64,000 nt of DNA from contig NZ_CP157278.1 in assembly GCF_040026395.1 (NCBI RefSeq), positions 1,984,001 through 2,048,000 on the forward strand, in the 5' to 3' direction. Source of the DNA: Pedobacter lusitanus. Its GTDB lineage: Bacteria; Bacteroidota; Bacteroidia; Sphingobacteriales; Sphingobacteriaceae. This document shows, piece after piece, positions 9,440-19,034 of this stretch. The notes under the pieces are model-generated. The model saw nothing but the letters and a program-made list of their open reading frames with translations. It ran no database searches and was not told the origin of the DNA. Each line of letters begins with the position of its first letter. Position 1 is the first letter of the stretch. The position numbers and the translations under genes are program-made.

Positions 9440-9610
9440 TTAAGACTGTACTTCAGGACAAATGAGGTCCGTTAAATCACAGCAGGTTCTTCTGGTAGCC
9501 GTAGTTACCGGAATCCCACCGTAAGCTTTGCTCATTTGCTCCGTGGTCAGTGAAGCAACTTTTTCTTTTTTCAAGCGTAGTCTTTCTGAATTTAATTTAA
9601 TTTTTTTCAT
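9440..9610 (-). CDS. lanA: Class I lanthipeptide precursor (56 aa)
   Basis: Translated by hand from ATG at 9610 to TAA at 9440. The leader (residues 1-32) is Lys/Glu-rich, starts MKKIKLNSERLRLKKEKV, contains LTTEQMSKAYGG and ends in a double glycine at 31-32, matching the C39 peptidase of the exporter. The core (33-56) begins IPVTTATRRTCCDLTDLICP and carries Cys43, Cys44 and Cys51 with Thr36, 37, 39, 42, 47 and Ser56 as dehydration candidates, so up to three thioether rings are possible. Leaders with an LTxEQMxxxxGG end are common in Bacteroidota class I lanthipeptides. It is the first gene of the A-C-B-T-adaptor operon and has its own promoter at 9701-9730. Ring pattern and activity cannot be read from sequence. 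Confidence 0.92.
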   Translation of the reverse strand: MKKIKLNSERLRLKKEKVASLTTEQMSKAYGGIPVTTATRRTCCDLTDLICPEVQS

Positions 9611-9700
9611 TTTGAAATGATTTTAGGTTAAATAAAATAATTCTGTTTACCTAAAGTTATTATTTATTTTCTAATATCATAACATGTCAGTTTTTTGTTA

Positions 9701-9730
9701 CAAAAGTATCTGTATTCTTTAACCAGCCAA
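9701..9730 (-). promoter_or_regulatory. Bacteroidota-type promoter of the lanthipeptide operon
   Basis: On the minus strand, TACTTTTG (9701-9708) matches the -7 consensus TAnnTTTG exactly. A TTG (-33 element) lies at 9728-9730 with a 19-nt spacer, the usual distance. Transcription would start near 9695, leaving an 85-nt leader before the precursor ATG. Confidence 0.75.
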
Positions 9731-9765
9731 AGAATCAAATATGGCATTTAGGTAATGCCAGCTCA

Positions 9766-9773
9766 TATTTTTG
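9766..9773 (+). promoter_or_regulatory. Candidate -7 element for the NTF2-like gene
   Basis: TATTTTTG fits TAnnTTTG, but the -33 side is weak. If used, transcription starts near 9780. That would place the first in-frame ATG (9755) outside the mRNA and favours the ATG at 9848 as the true start. Confidence 0.35.
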
Positions 9774-9847
9774 AAGTTAATTATTTAGGGTATATTTTAG
9801 CTATGCAGGATTTTTCTTTAATTTGCAGGCACAAAAATCTGATCTAT

Positions 9848-10210
9848 ATGGCACCCCTTTCTTTCCTGAACATCGCACAGCAATGGTTTGACGCCTTTAA
9901 TGCGCATAATCTTGAAGATCTTTTGGCTTTATATGATGATCAGGCTATACATTTCAGTCCGAAATTAAAAATCAGACAACCAGAAACCAATGGACTGGTA
10001 CAGGGTAAACCTGCATTACGTGAATGGTGGAAAGACTCCTTTGACCGTCTGCCTACGCTTCAGTATCAGCCGACATCATTTACCGCTGATGATCAGCGCG
10101 TTTTCATGGAGTATATCAGAAAAGTAGCTGGTGAACCAGATATGTTCATAGCTGAGGTTCTTGAAATCAGTCATGGAAAAATCAATGCCTCAAGGGTTTA
10201 TCACGGTTAA
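9848..10210 (+). CDS. NTF2/SnoaL-like small protein
   Basis: The protein is 120 aa from the chosen start (MAPLSFLNIAQQWFDAFNAHN). The pattern AQQWFDAFNAHNLEDLLALYDDQAIHFSPK, then GKPALREWWKDSFDRLP and a C-terminal strand pair ending ASRVYHG, is the cone-shaped SnoaL/NTF2 fold. This fold serves many polyketide cyclases, isomerases and proteins without known function. The open frame extends upstream to ATG 9755, but the extra 31 residues look unlike the family and contain a promoter-like element. No active-site call is justified. It is divergent from the lanthipeptide operon. Confidence 0.75.
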   Translation: MAPLSFLNIAQQWFDAFNAHNLEDLLALYDDQAIHFSPKLKIRQPETNGLVQGKPALREWWKDSFDRLPTLQYQPTSFTADDQRVFMEYIRKVAGEPDMFIAEVLEISHGKINASRVYHG

Positions 10211-10525
10211 TTTTAAAAAATTCTCGTTTTTCCATCCTTCTATAAATACCAAACGGATATAAATTCACCTAATTATATCAATATCAAACGTTTGCGCAAC
10301 ATTTATAAATAAATAACTGTAAAAACGTCATAAATTGTATTTCATCATACTAAACTAAATTAACCATTCATCTAAACCCACTCCTATGAGCTCTCTATAC
10401 ATTTCTCCAGACCTGCTATAGCCGTTCAGCACAGAGCAATTAATCTTTTCTACCGAAGGTTATTTTAATTTGTTCTGTCTGCTTCAAAGCACAACCAACT
10501 CAACCCTTATAGAACCACTACCACT
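10211..10525 (+). other. Intergenic region before the giant surface protease
   Basis: This 315-bp stretch is AT-rich. I found no convincing small gene, and no exact TAnnTTTG with a properly spaced TTG. It presumably holds the promoter and leader of the gene starting at 10526. Confidence 0.4.
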
Positions 10526-13500
10526 ATGAAGAAAATTTTATTAATTCTCTGGGGCATTGCTGTACCCCTGTTCTTGCACGCGCAAATAAAAAAACCAGCA
10601 GAAAAGGATTTTAGAATTCTGAATTCCAATAAAGTGTTTAAGCCACAAAAAAGTCTTTATTCTGAACAGAAGGATAACAAAATCACCGGAAAGACATTGG
10701 CCGTAAAATTTCAAAAGGGCGGGTATTTCCTGATTCAGTTTGAAGAACTTCCGGAGGCTGCCCAAAAAACCAGATTAAAAGAGCTGGGAATTAAGCTACT
10801 GGATTATGTACCCAATTACGCTTATTATGCCTATTTTAAAAAGGAGCTGAACTCAGAACAGCTCACAGAGCTGCGAATCAGAACTATCCTGCCTATTGAT
10901 GATAGTTTTAAACTCTCTGAAAACCTTTTTAAAGACCGGATTCCGGAACATGCCCGAAAAGGAAATGAGCTTGAACTGGAGATCGTATTTTATGATGGGG
11001 CAGATATTTCTGCCGCAGAAAAGATTATTGTTAACTATGCCCGCATTATTTCCAGAACAAACGGAAATACCTGGATAATCAGGGCTGCGCAGCAAAACTT
11101 AAAAAAACTGGCCGCCATTAAAGAAGTCAAATATATTGCTCCTGTTTCGGATGCTCCAAAGCCCGAAGCAGATGGCCCGGGAGATATATTCAGTAATAAC
11201 ATTGGCCGTTCAAACTACATTAACAGTGGTTTTAACGGATGGAATTATAATGGATCGGGTGTCAATGTCCATATACGGGAGAATGACTTTGATCAGGATA
11301 TTGACATGCAGGGCAGAATGATCCCCGGATCAGTGGATACCGGAACACCAGGAGGGCATTCCTGGAGCGTATCTAAAAGAATGGGAAGTGCTGGTAATTA
11401 TGACCCTAAAGACCGTTCCAATGCCTGGGGAGCAAATTTCTATGTCATCACCGGTCAGAATACCTATACGCTTTACGACGATCCTGATAAAAAGATCAGG
11501 GTTACCAATATGTCTTATGGCTGGGGAGCTGATGCCAATTACGGGTCTTTATCTAATGAACATGATAATTATATCCGCACCAAACCAGAAGCCATGTTAG
11601 TCTATTCTTCCGGGAATAGTGGCGATATTGCACCGATAGGCGGTAAATATAATGGTCTGGCTGGCTGGGGTAATTTAACAGGAAGTGCTAAACACGCCAA
11701 AAATCTGCTCACCATCAGTGGTACAGATTACGAGGATAATTTCCTCGACTGGACTAATAAAGGACCGGCATATGATGGCAGGATTAAACCGGACCTGACC
11801 ATTGAAGGCTCGGGAGGAACATCATTTGCAGCACCAAAGATCTCTGGAATTTTTGCCATACTGCATCAGGCCTACAAAGCAGAGACCCAGGCAACAACTG
11901 CCCCATCTGCGTTAATCAAGGCCATTTTATTAAACACGGCCGATGATATTTATAATGCCGGAATTGATTTTAAAACAGGTTTTGGCCGTCCGAATGTACG
12001 CCGTGCATTTAAAACGATCCAAAACAGAACGTTTAGTTCCGGACAAATTAACAACGGAGAGGCCAAAAGCACAACTATTAATGTTCCTGCAGGTATCAGC
12101 CAGGTAAGAATCATGCTGTACTGGCCTGATTATGAAGCAACCCCAGGCGCAGCACAGTCATTAGTCAACGACCTTGATCTGGATGTAACAGATCCTTCGT
12201 CCGCTACTTTTCTGCCGTGGGGATTAGATACTACTGCCAATGCCATTAATCTCAATGCCTTACCAACCAGAAAAGTTGACCATATCAATAACGTAGAGCA
12301 GGTTACCATAGACAATCCAGTTGCCGGAGCTTATACCCTAAATATCAATGGTTACCTGGTCCCGCAGGGGCCGCAGGAATACTTTATTACTTATGAGTTT
12401 CTGAAAGATGAATTGCTGATGGCTTACCCTTTAGGAGGAGAAGCGATGGCACCCGGAAAATCAGAATATATCCGCTGGGATGCTTATGGAGCTCCCGGAA
12501 CTTTTGATCTTGATTACTCTGCTGATAACGGAACTACCTGGACCACAATAGCCAGTAAAATTGCTGCTGATAAACGACAGTTCAAATGGACAGTACCCAA
12601 TTTATCCTCCAAAATAAAAATCAGGGTAAAAAGAGCAGCACAGGAAAGTGTTGCCAGTGACATCAATGTGCTTGCTGCACCAGAAGGTTTAGAAGTAGTT
12701 TGGGCTGGCAACAATTCTTTACAGTTATCCTGGAGAAAATCAGCCGCTGCTGTCCAGTATGAAGTATTCAAACTCGGAGAAAAATATATGGACGCAGTAA
12801 GTCAGACGGCGGATACAACAATTGTTCTGACTAATTCAGATCCGAATAAACAGGAATGGTATGCTGTAAGAGCTATTGGGGCAAATGGTTTACAGGGTTT
12901 GAGAAGCAATAGTATCCCTAAAGAGACAGGCTTGCTGAATTACAAAAATCTGATCACCGGAACAGCATTTGATGTCCGCAAAAATGCAGTTTTATTGACA
13001 GGGAAAGTCAATGCACTGGGCGGATCTTTAGAAAATCTGATTTTCGAATATGGTCCTGCCTCTTCTTATGGTTTCCAAAATAGTGTACCGGGAAATTATT
13101 CAGGTTCAAACTTAATCTCTGTTGAGCAGGAAGTTCCAATTACCATGAAATCCGGTGAAACCTGGCATTACCGGCTGAAAGCCAGGGTCAACGGTGCGGA
13201 CGTTTTCGGAGAAGATCATACTTTCCAGCCAGCACCCGGAAATTCAGTTGCATTTACCGGAACAGGGTCTGAATTTATCACTTTAGGGAGTAATTCGGCC
13301 ATTAACGGAACCAAAGCCAGAACGATTGAGCTTTGGGCAAAGGCCGATGCTTTTAACGACGGTGGAGTATTTGCTACGGGCATTACAGGAACAAATTCAG
13401 GTGAATTCAGTTTAAGGACTACAACTACAGATAATGTGTGGAGAGCAAATTTCTGGAATTCAAGCAAAGATTTCGCTTTAACCGGCAGTAAGGGCGAATG

Positions 13501-16500
13501 GCATCATTATGCACTGGTATTTGACGGAACTAATCTGAGTTTTTATTATGATGGCGAACAAAAACTGGTTCCAACGCCAATGGCTCTTAATACCACCAAT
13601 GGATTAGTAAGACTGGGATTATGGAATAGCGGTCCCAGTAATAAGTTCTTCAAGGGAGAAATAGATGAAGTAAAAGTCTGGAGTAAAGCACTCAGTTCAT
13701 CCGAAATCAAACAGGGCTTCCACCATCCTCTAAAGGGAAATGAGGCCGGCCTGGTTTATTATTCAAATTTTGACAATACTGAACCTGAAATTTATGATAT
13801 CGTCAGCAGAAAGGCAGTATCCGTAACGGGAACTCCGGCCCGAATCAAAACAGCTTATCCATTTGGCGGTGGTAGTTCAATAGCAAAAACAGAACAGGCA
13901 GGAAGTGTAATTTTTGATCATGGTGTTAACATTACAGCATTCTATAATGCGGTAACGCCAGTAACTGCCGGCTTCTCTAAAATAGATTTTACTTCCCCGG
14001 AATTCAATGATTTCTCTTCTTCGGCAGTTAAAATAGGTCAGGAATATTGGGTAGGGAACCGTTTTGGCTCGAATACCAATCTTAATATGAACTTAACCTT
14101 TACTTCTACTGCAGATTTAACCGCAGCCGATCAGCTTAATCCGGAAAAAATCCTGGTCTTCAGCAGACCGGCTTACGGCAGTGGAAAATGGCAGTACAGC
14201 ACTTCTGCAAATGCAGTTGACGAGGTAAACAATACCATTACAGTCAATAACCTTAACACTTACGCGCAGTATATATTCCTCAAAGACAGTAAGCCATTTT
14301 TGCTGAGCAGTGCTGATTCTCTTGTTTTCAATAATGCCAGGGTCGGGTCCAAAACAAAACCGGAAAGTTTCCTGCTTTCTGGAGCAAACTTACCCGCTGA
14401 CAGCATTAAGATTACGGCACCTCAGGGCTATGAAATCTCTCTGGATAACCTGACTTATATCGGCCCGGGTTCTTCTCTGGCCATCAGCCCTGTAAATGGA
14501 GTTGTTAAAGAACTGAAAATCTACACCCGCTTCAGTCCGGCTGCTGAACAGCTTTATGCAGGTACAATTAAAATCAGTTCCGGATTACAGCTGTTTTCAG
14601 AAATCAAGGTTAGCCAAAAAGGAATTAAGGCAGACGTAATTGCCGGAAAAGCGATGAGTTTTGACGGAAACGGAGATTACCTGGAAATCCAGGAGCTTAA
14701 CTGGCAGCCAAAAATCTTTACTATTGAATGGTGGCATAAGGCTAAATCCTATAAAAATTACAATCAGTCGATTGGGAATGGATGGGGATCGTTCCTGGTA
14801 CATTCAGACTCGGGTGGAGGGCTTAATATTGGTGTAGCCAATAACGCTGCCTCCAGATTAATAATCACTGATGCATTTAAAGATGTGAATACCTGGCATC
14901 ATTATGCTTATACTTTCAATAATGGTGTAGCCAAAATTTACAGAGACGGAAAACTGGCAGACAGTAAAACAGCTTCTTCATTACCACCGGTATGGAGTAG
15001 TTTTAAAATTGGATCTGCAGATGGCAATTCTATTGATGGAGAGATCGAAGAATTCAAAATGTGGTCTATAGAAAAAACGCAGCAGCAGGTACGCGAAGGT
15101 ATGCACCTGACTTCAGTAGGAAATGAACCTGGTTTGAAAGTATATTTACAGTTTCAGGATGCTGCAAAAGGCGTTTCGGAGCTATCGGATAACGGATATA
15201 AGGTTTCATTAAATGGTGATGCCAAAAGATTGATCTCTACTGCGCCTGTGGCTGCAGGTATCAGTGAAAGCAAACAAATTATTACAGCCGGAATCAGCGA
15301 ATATGCTCAGGCAGGCTTAAGTTTACAGTTTTCTGATAGCGGGACAAATCCTAATGGCGAAGTAGTTGTCAGCCGTTTAAAATCTATTCCTAATGAAAAT
15401 ACCAATCCATCAGTATTAGACAGTACCTATTGGATAATCAACAATTATGGAACCAATACAGCGCTCACCGGTCTTACCGGCCTGAGTCTGAAAAATGTAA
15501 AGGCTCCTTCTGCAACGCAAGACCTCTACCGCCTGAATAACCGTGCTTTTAATGCTTTCGGGCCAGCCTGGAACTCACTGGCAAATCGTCAGGGTGCTAT
15601 GGCCGATGTACTTAGCTTCAGCTTAACGCCAGGTTCTGCTGGTATCATCTTAGGACAGCTTGCTGTAAACAGAACTTCAGGTTTTGAGTCTGTAGAAACA
15701 CTGGCAGGCAAAGCATATCAGTTTGACGGCACTGCAGGTGCAATGAAAATTACAGGGTTGAACTGGACTCCTACTATTTTTACTGTTGAATACTGGTTAA
15801 AAGCAGCTTCTTCCAAATCATGGAATCAGTCAGTTGGAAATGGCTGGGGAAGTTTTCTAGTTCATGCAGATGATGACAAAGGTTTAAGCATCGGTGTAGC
15901 AAATAATCCAGCTTCAAGGATAGATATCCCCGGGATGTTTAACACACTGAATGTCTGGCATCATCTTGCCTTTAGCTACGACAAAGGCTCCGTTAAATTG
16001 TATATTGATGGTCAATTGTCAGCGACAAAACCAGCTTCATCTGCTCCTCCACTATGGGATAGCTTTAATATCGGCAGTATGGATGGAAATACAATTAATG
16101 GAACAATAGATGAATTCCGGTTATGGTCTACTTCGCGAACAGCTCAGGAAATCCAGGAAAACATGCATTTAACCTTAAATGGCAATGAACCAGGGTTAAA
16201 GGTTTATCTGCAGGGACAAGGCAACGCCGGAGCCGGACAATTGATCGATGTATCACCTAATCATTATGTGGTGGAAGCTACCGGAGCTGTCCAGCGTACT
16301 GCATCTTCTGCACCGGTTGCCAATGGTATAAGTGAGACAATGACCTTAACAGCTGCTGGAAAATATGATTCTAAGCTCACCGGTCTGGCCTTAAATTATA
16401 CTGCTTCGGGAACTTATCCTAAAGGAAACATCGTAATCAGTAAACTGAACAGTCTTCCGTTTAACCCGAAAACCAATACAAACATCCTGAACTCAAAATA

Positions 16501-17842
16501 CTGGATCATCAGGAACTATGGTGATACGGAGGCCAGCGCTATTGAAAGTGCAGAACTTTCAGCTATCCCTGATAGCAAGGTAAATCTGAGTCTTTACAAA
16601 CGCGGGTTCAATCAAAGTGAGGATTGGAGTACCGGAATTGCGGGAACAAGCCAGGCAAATTCCACGGTATTCACAGCTGGAAATACTGATCTGAGAAACA
16701 ACCAGATCATCATAGACAGTAAGGTGAATTCTTTCCCGCTTATTGCTATTCACAGTCCGCAGAACAATGCTGTTTATAAAACAAGTGATTCAATAAAAGT
16801 AACCGGAACGGCTTCAGATCCGGATGGCCCCAACCCAAGCATAACTTTGTATAATGGACAGACTAAAATCAGCACATTAGCAGGGCCCTCATTCAGTCAG
16901 ACTATCGAACCTCTCGCGGCAGGAACCTATCAACTGATTGCCAGAGCAACTGACGGAGCTGGACTGATAACATCAGACAGTGTTTCAGTTACTGTAAAAA
17001 CCAATGCAAAACCGCTGGTATCTTTAACCTCACCAGAAGAGAATACCATATTTGATACTTCGCAAACAATTATCGTTAAAGCAGATGCAAATGATAGTGA
17101 CGGAACCATTGCGCACGTCGAATTTTATGACGGAACACTAAAAATCGGGCAAAGCACTACCCTTCCCTATCAGATCAGCTGGACCGGAACAACTGTGGGA
17201 ACCCATCAGCTTACGGCAAAAGCAACAGACAATAATGGTGCAGAAAGTATTTCAGCAATCTTAACACTTAAAATTGTCCCGGTAAATGCACCACCTGTGG
17301 TAGCAATCACCAGCCCCGAGAGCGGAAGTCTGTATAATCCGAACAAACAGGTACACATCAGCATTAATGCCGGGGATACCGATGGATCAGTTGCCAAAGT
17401 GGAACTATTTGAAAGAGCCACGAAAATTGCCGCCATCACGAAGCCGCCTTATACTTTTAAATGGCAGCCCCGTGATGAAGGAACCTATTATCTTAGTGCA
17501 ATAGCCACGGATAACCAGGGATTGGCAAGTACTTCAGCTACGGTAATTATTAATCTGGCCAAAAAGAAGGACGCAATTAAAGTACCGAATCTAATTACTC
17601 CAAATGGCGATGGTAAAAATGATAAGTGGGTTATTGAGGGCATTTCGAACTTCCCTAATAATAAGGTGACCATTTTTACCAAAACCGGTCAGACTGTATT
17701 TGCCACAAGAAACTATTCCAATGAATCTAATTATTGGGAGGGATTATTTAATGGTGGTCCACTGACCACCGGGACTTACTTTTACATCATTGATATTGGA
17801 GCGAAACAGCCCTACACAGGTTTTATCACACTAATCAGATAA
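10526..17842 (+). CDS. Giant secreted subtilisin-like protease with LamG, Ig-like and CHU_C domains
   Basis: This is a 2438-aa protein with a signal peptide (about 1-19, ending FLHAQ). The S8 domain lies at about 225-490 with candidate Asp254 (VHIREND), His278 (GGHSWSVSKRM) and Ser433 (GGTSFAAP). A fibronectin-like segment follows at about 720-795. Three LamG/concanavalin-like modules follow at about 905-1110, 1375-1535 and 1725-1885. The last two are part of a duplicated unit of about 350 aa: both contain NGWGSFLVH and an EIEEF or TIDEF motif, followed by similar strand-rich tails (VVSRLKSIP / VISKLNSLP). Three Ig/Big-type repeats of the SPxxxxxY type lie at about 2070-2350. The C-terminus (NLITPNGDGKNDKW to the end) is a gliding-motility-associated CHU_C domain, a type IX secretion signal. 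It is probably surface-attached or released and degrades or binds external protein. The substrate is unknown. Confidence 0.93.
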   Translation: MKKILLILWGIAVPLFLHAQIKKPAEKDFRILNSNKVFKPQKSLYSEQKDNKITGKTLAVKFQKGGYFLIQFEELPEAAQKTRLKELGIKLLDYVPNYAYYAYFKKELNSEQLTELRIRTILPIDDSFKLSENLFKDRIPEHARKGNELELEIVFYDGADISAAEKIIVNYARIISRTNGNTWIIRAAQQNLKKLAAIKEVKYIAPVSDAPKPEADGPGDIFSNNIGRSNYINSGFNGWNYNGSGVNVHIRENDFDQDIDMQGRMIPGSVDTGTPGGHSWSVSKRMGSAGNYDPKDRSNAWGANFYVITGQNTYTLYDDPDKKIRVTNMSYGWGADANYGSLSNEHDNYIRTKPEAMLVYSSGNSGDIAPIGGKYNGLAGWGNLTGSAKHAKNLLTISGTDYEDNFLDWTNKGPAYDGRIKPDLTIEGSGGTSFAAPKISGIFAILHQAYKAETQATTAPSALIKAILLNTADDIYNAGIDFKTGFGRPNVRRAFKTIQNRTFSSGQINNGEAKSTTINVPAGISQVRIMLYWPDYEATPGAAQSLVNDLDLDVTDPSSATFLPWGLDTTANAINLNALPTRKVDHINNVEQVTIDNPVAGAYTLNINGYLVPQGPQEYFITYEFLKDELLMAYPLGGEAMAPGKSEYIRWDAYGAPGTFDLDYSADNGTTWTTIASKIAADKRQFKWTVPNLSSKIKIRVKRAAQESVASDINVLAAPEGLEVVWAGNNSLQLSWRKSAAAVQYEVFKLGEKYMDAVSQTADTTIVLTNSDPNKQEWYAVRAIGANGLQGLRSNSIPKETGLLNYKNLITGTAFDVRKNAVLLTGKVNALGGSLENLIFEYGPASSYGFQNSVPGNYSGSNLISVEQEVPITMKSGETWHYRLKARVNGADVFGEDHTFQPAPGNSVAFTGTGSEFITLGSNSAINGTKARTIELWAKADAFNDGGVFATGITGTNSGEFSLRTTTTDNVWRANFWNSSKDFALTGSKGEWHHYALVFDGTNLSFYYDGEQKLVPTPMALNTTNGLVRLGLWNSGPSNKFFKGEIDEVKVWSKALSSSEIKQGFHHPLKGNEAGLVYYSNFDNTEPEIYDIVSRKAVSVTGTPARIKTAYPFGGGSSIAKTEQAGSVIFDHGVNITAFYNAVTPVTAGFSKIDFTSPEFNDFSSSAVKIGQEYWVGNRFGSNTNLNMNLTFTSTADLTAADQLNPEKILVFSRPAYGSGKWQYSTSANAVDEVNNTITVNNLNTYAQYIFLKDSKPFLLSSADSLVFNNARVGSKTKPESFLLSGANLPADSIKITAPQGYEISLDNLTYIGPGSSLAISPVNGVVKELKIYTRFSPAAEQLYAGTIKISSGLQLFSEIKVSQKGIKADVIAGKAMSFDGNGDYLEIQELNWQPKIFTIEWWHKAKSYKNYNQSIGNGWGSFLVHSDSGGGLNIGVANNAASRLIITDAFKDVNTWHHYAYTFNNGVAKIYRDGKLADSKTASSLPPVWSSFKIGSADGNSIDGEIEEFKMWSIEKTQQQVREGMHLTSVGNEPGLKVYLQFQDAAKGVSELSDNGYKVSLNGDAKRLISTAPVAAGISESKQIITAGISEYAQAGLSLQFSDSGTNPNGEVVVSRLKSIPNENTNPSVLDSTYWIINNYGTNTALTGLTGLSLKNVKAPSATQDLYRLNNRAFNAFGPAWNSLANRQGAMADVLSFSLTPGSAGIILGQLAVNRTSGFESVETLAGKAYQFDGTAGAMKITGLNWTPTIFTVEYWLKAASSKSWNQSVGNGWGSFLVHADDDKGLSIGVANNPASRIDIPGMFNTLNVWHHLAFSYDKGSVKLYIDGQLSATKPASSAPPLWDSFNIGSMDGNTINGTIDEFRLWSTSRTAQEIQENMHLTLNGNEPGLKVYLQGQGNAGAGQLIDVSPNHYVVEATGAVQRTASSAPVANGISETMTLTAAGKYDSKLTGLALNYTASGTYPKGNIVISKLNSLPFNPKTNTNILNSKYWIIRNYGDTEASAIESAELSAIPDSKVNLSLYKRGFNQSEDWSTGIAGTSQANSTVFTAGNTDLRNNQIIIDSKVNSFPLIAIHSPQNNAVYKTSDSIKVTGTASDPDGPNPSITLYNGQTKISTLAGPSFSQTIEPLAAGTYQLIARATDGAGLITSDSVSVTVKTNAKPLVSLTSPEENTIFDTSQTIIVKADANDSDGTIAHVEFYDGTLKIGQSTTLPYQISWTGTTVGTHQLTAKATDNNGAESISAILTLKIVPVNAPPVVAITSPESGSLYNPNKQVHISINAGDTDGSVAKVELFERATKIAAITKPPYTFKWQPRDEGTYYLSAIATDNQGLASTSATVIINLAKKKDAIKVPNLITPNGDGKNDKWVIEGISNFPNNKVTIFTKTGQTVFATRNYSNESNYWEGLFNGGPLTTGTYFYIIDIGAKQPYTGFITLIR

Positions 17843-17852
17843 TGATTTTTAT

Positions 17853-17886
17853 AGTCATCGGATGTAATTCCTTACATCCGATGACT
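17853..17886 (+). terminator. Terminator after the giant protease
   Basis: Perfect 15-bp stem (17853-17867 with 17872-17886), 4-nt loop, followed by AATTTTG. It starts 10 bp after the stop codon. Confidence 0.85.
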
Positions 17887-18069
17887 AATTTTGAAAGATA
17901 CAGCGCTTCCTGTATCAGCTTATCTCCATAATTCTGATGGATTATATTTTTTTAGCCAATATTTCTATATTTATCACCAACTTCCCTTCTTCTAAAATAA
18001 ACAGATAAGGTATCTATTTTTATCTCCGGGTTTATACCACCCGAAACTATTTATACCAATCAGCATGCT

Positions 18070-19029
18070 ATGAAAAGACCAATTGTACAAGAGTCACAAA
18101 ATGTAACTGACTACCCGAATAACAATACCATATTTACTGTGTGGAAGTTTAAACATCATTCAGAAATCAAACCTGCTTTCGAAGAACTGTGTGGTTTGGT
18201 AGCTAATTTAAATCATTCATACATTATACGGGTTCCGGGCGGACGGGTAAGCTGCGTAATGGGCATCGGTCATGATGCATGGATTCAGCTTTCATTACCT
18301 GCACCACTGCCAAAAGAACTCAGCAATTTTGAACCGGTCAGCGGATCAAAACATACTGCTGTAGCTACCCCCGGAGACCTCCATTTTCATTTACGCAGTA
18401 CTGATATGTCGGCCTGTTTTGATATGCTTACTGCAATAACTGATGTATTATCGCCTGTTGCAGATTGTCTGGAAGAAGTACATGGCTTTAGATATTGGGA
18501 TGGACGCTCTATACTTGGCTTTGTAGATGGCACAGAAAATCCTGTGGGTGATCAGCGCCGCTTCTTTGCTACAGTTGGTGATGAAGACCCCGATTATAAA
18601 GGTGGTAGTTATCTTTTTGTGCAGAAATATCTGCACAACATGAAGGGCTGGACACAACTACCTGTCGAAGAACAGGAAAAAGTAATTGGACGGTATAAGA
18701 TGAGTGATATTGAGATGTCTGATGAGGTAAAACCAGATAACTCCCATAGTGCTCTGGCTGCCATAGAAGACGAAGATGGTAATGAGCTTAAGATAGTCCG
18801 CGATAATATGCCTTTTGGAAATCCTGCAAAAAATGAGGTGGGCACCTATTTTATCTCCTACGCCAACACCTTCAGTACCACCCGCAAAATGCTTGAACGA
18901 ATGTTTATTGGTGAACCTTCGGGAAATCATGACAGAATACTGGATTTCAGTACTGCTCATACTGGTAGCCTGTTCTTTGCTCCGTCAATGAATATGCTCA
19001 AAGCATATACAGCAGATAGTAATACCTAA
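18070..19029 (+). CDS. Dye-decolorizing-type heme peroxidase (DyP)
   Basis: This is a 319-aa DyP peroxidase. The family signature GFVDG lies at 150-154 with catalytic Asp153 (GFVDGTENP). The proximal heme ligand is probably His226 in DNSHSAL, and the distal Arg is Arg244 in KIVRDNMPFG. No signal peptide is seen, so it is probably cytosolic (YfeX/TyrA-like class B) and uses hydrogen peroxide to oxidise aromatic or porphyrin-like substrates. The next gene, a Crp-family regulator, starts 5 bp after its stop, so the pair is one operon and the regulator may control it. Confidence 0.93.
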   Translation: MKRPIVQESQNVTDYPNNNTIFTVWKFKHHSEIKPAFEELCGLVANLNHSYIIRVPGGRVSCVMGIGHDAWIQLSLPAPLPKELSNFEPVSGSKHTAVATPGDLHFHLRSTDMSACFDMLTAITDVLSPVADCLEEVHGFRYWDGRSILGFVDGTENPVGDQRRFFATVGDEDPDYKGGSYLFVQKYLHNMKGWTQLPVEEQEKVIGRYKMSDIEMSDEVKPDNSHSALAAIEDEDGNELKIVRDNMPFGNPAKNEVGTYFISYANTFSTTRKMLERMFIGEPSGNHDRILDFSTAHTGSLFFAPSMNMLKAYTADSNT

Positions 19030-19034
19030 TTGAA

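Noticed and set aside
9755..9847. N-terminal extension of the NTF2-like protein to ATG 9755
   Set aside because: The extra 31 residues do not fit the fold, and a TAnnTTTG element lies within them.
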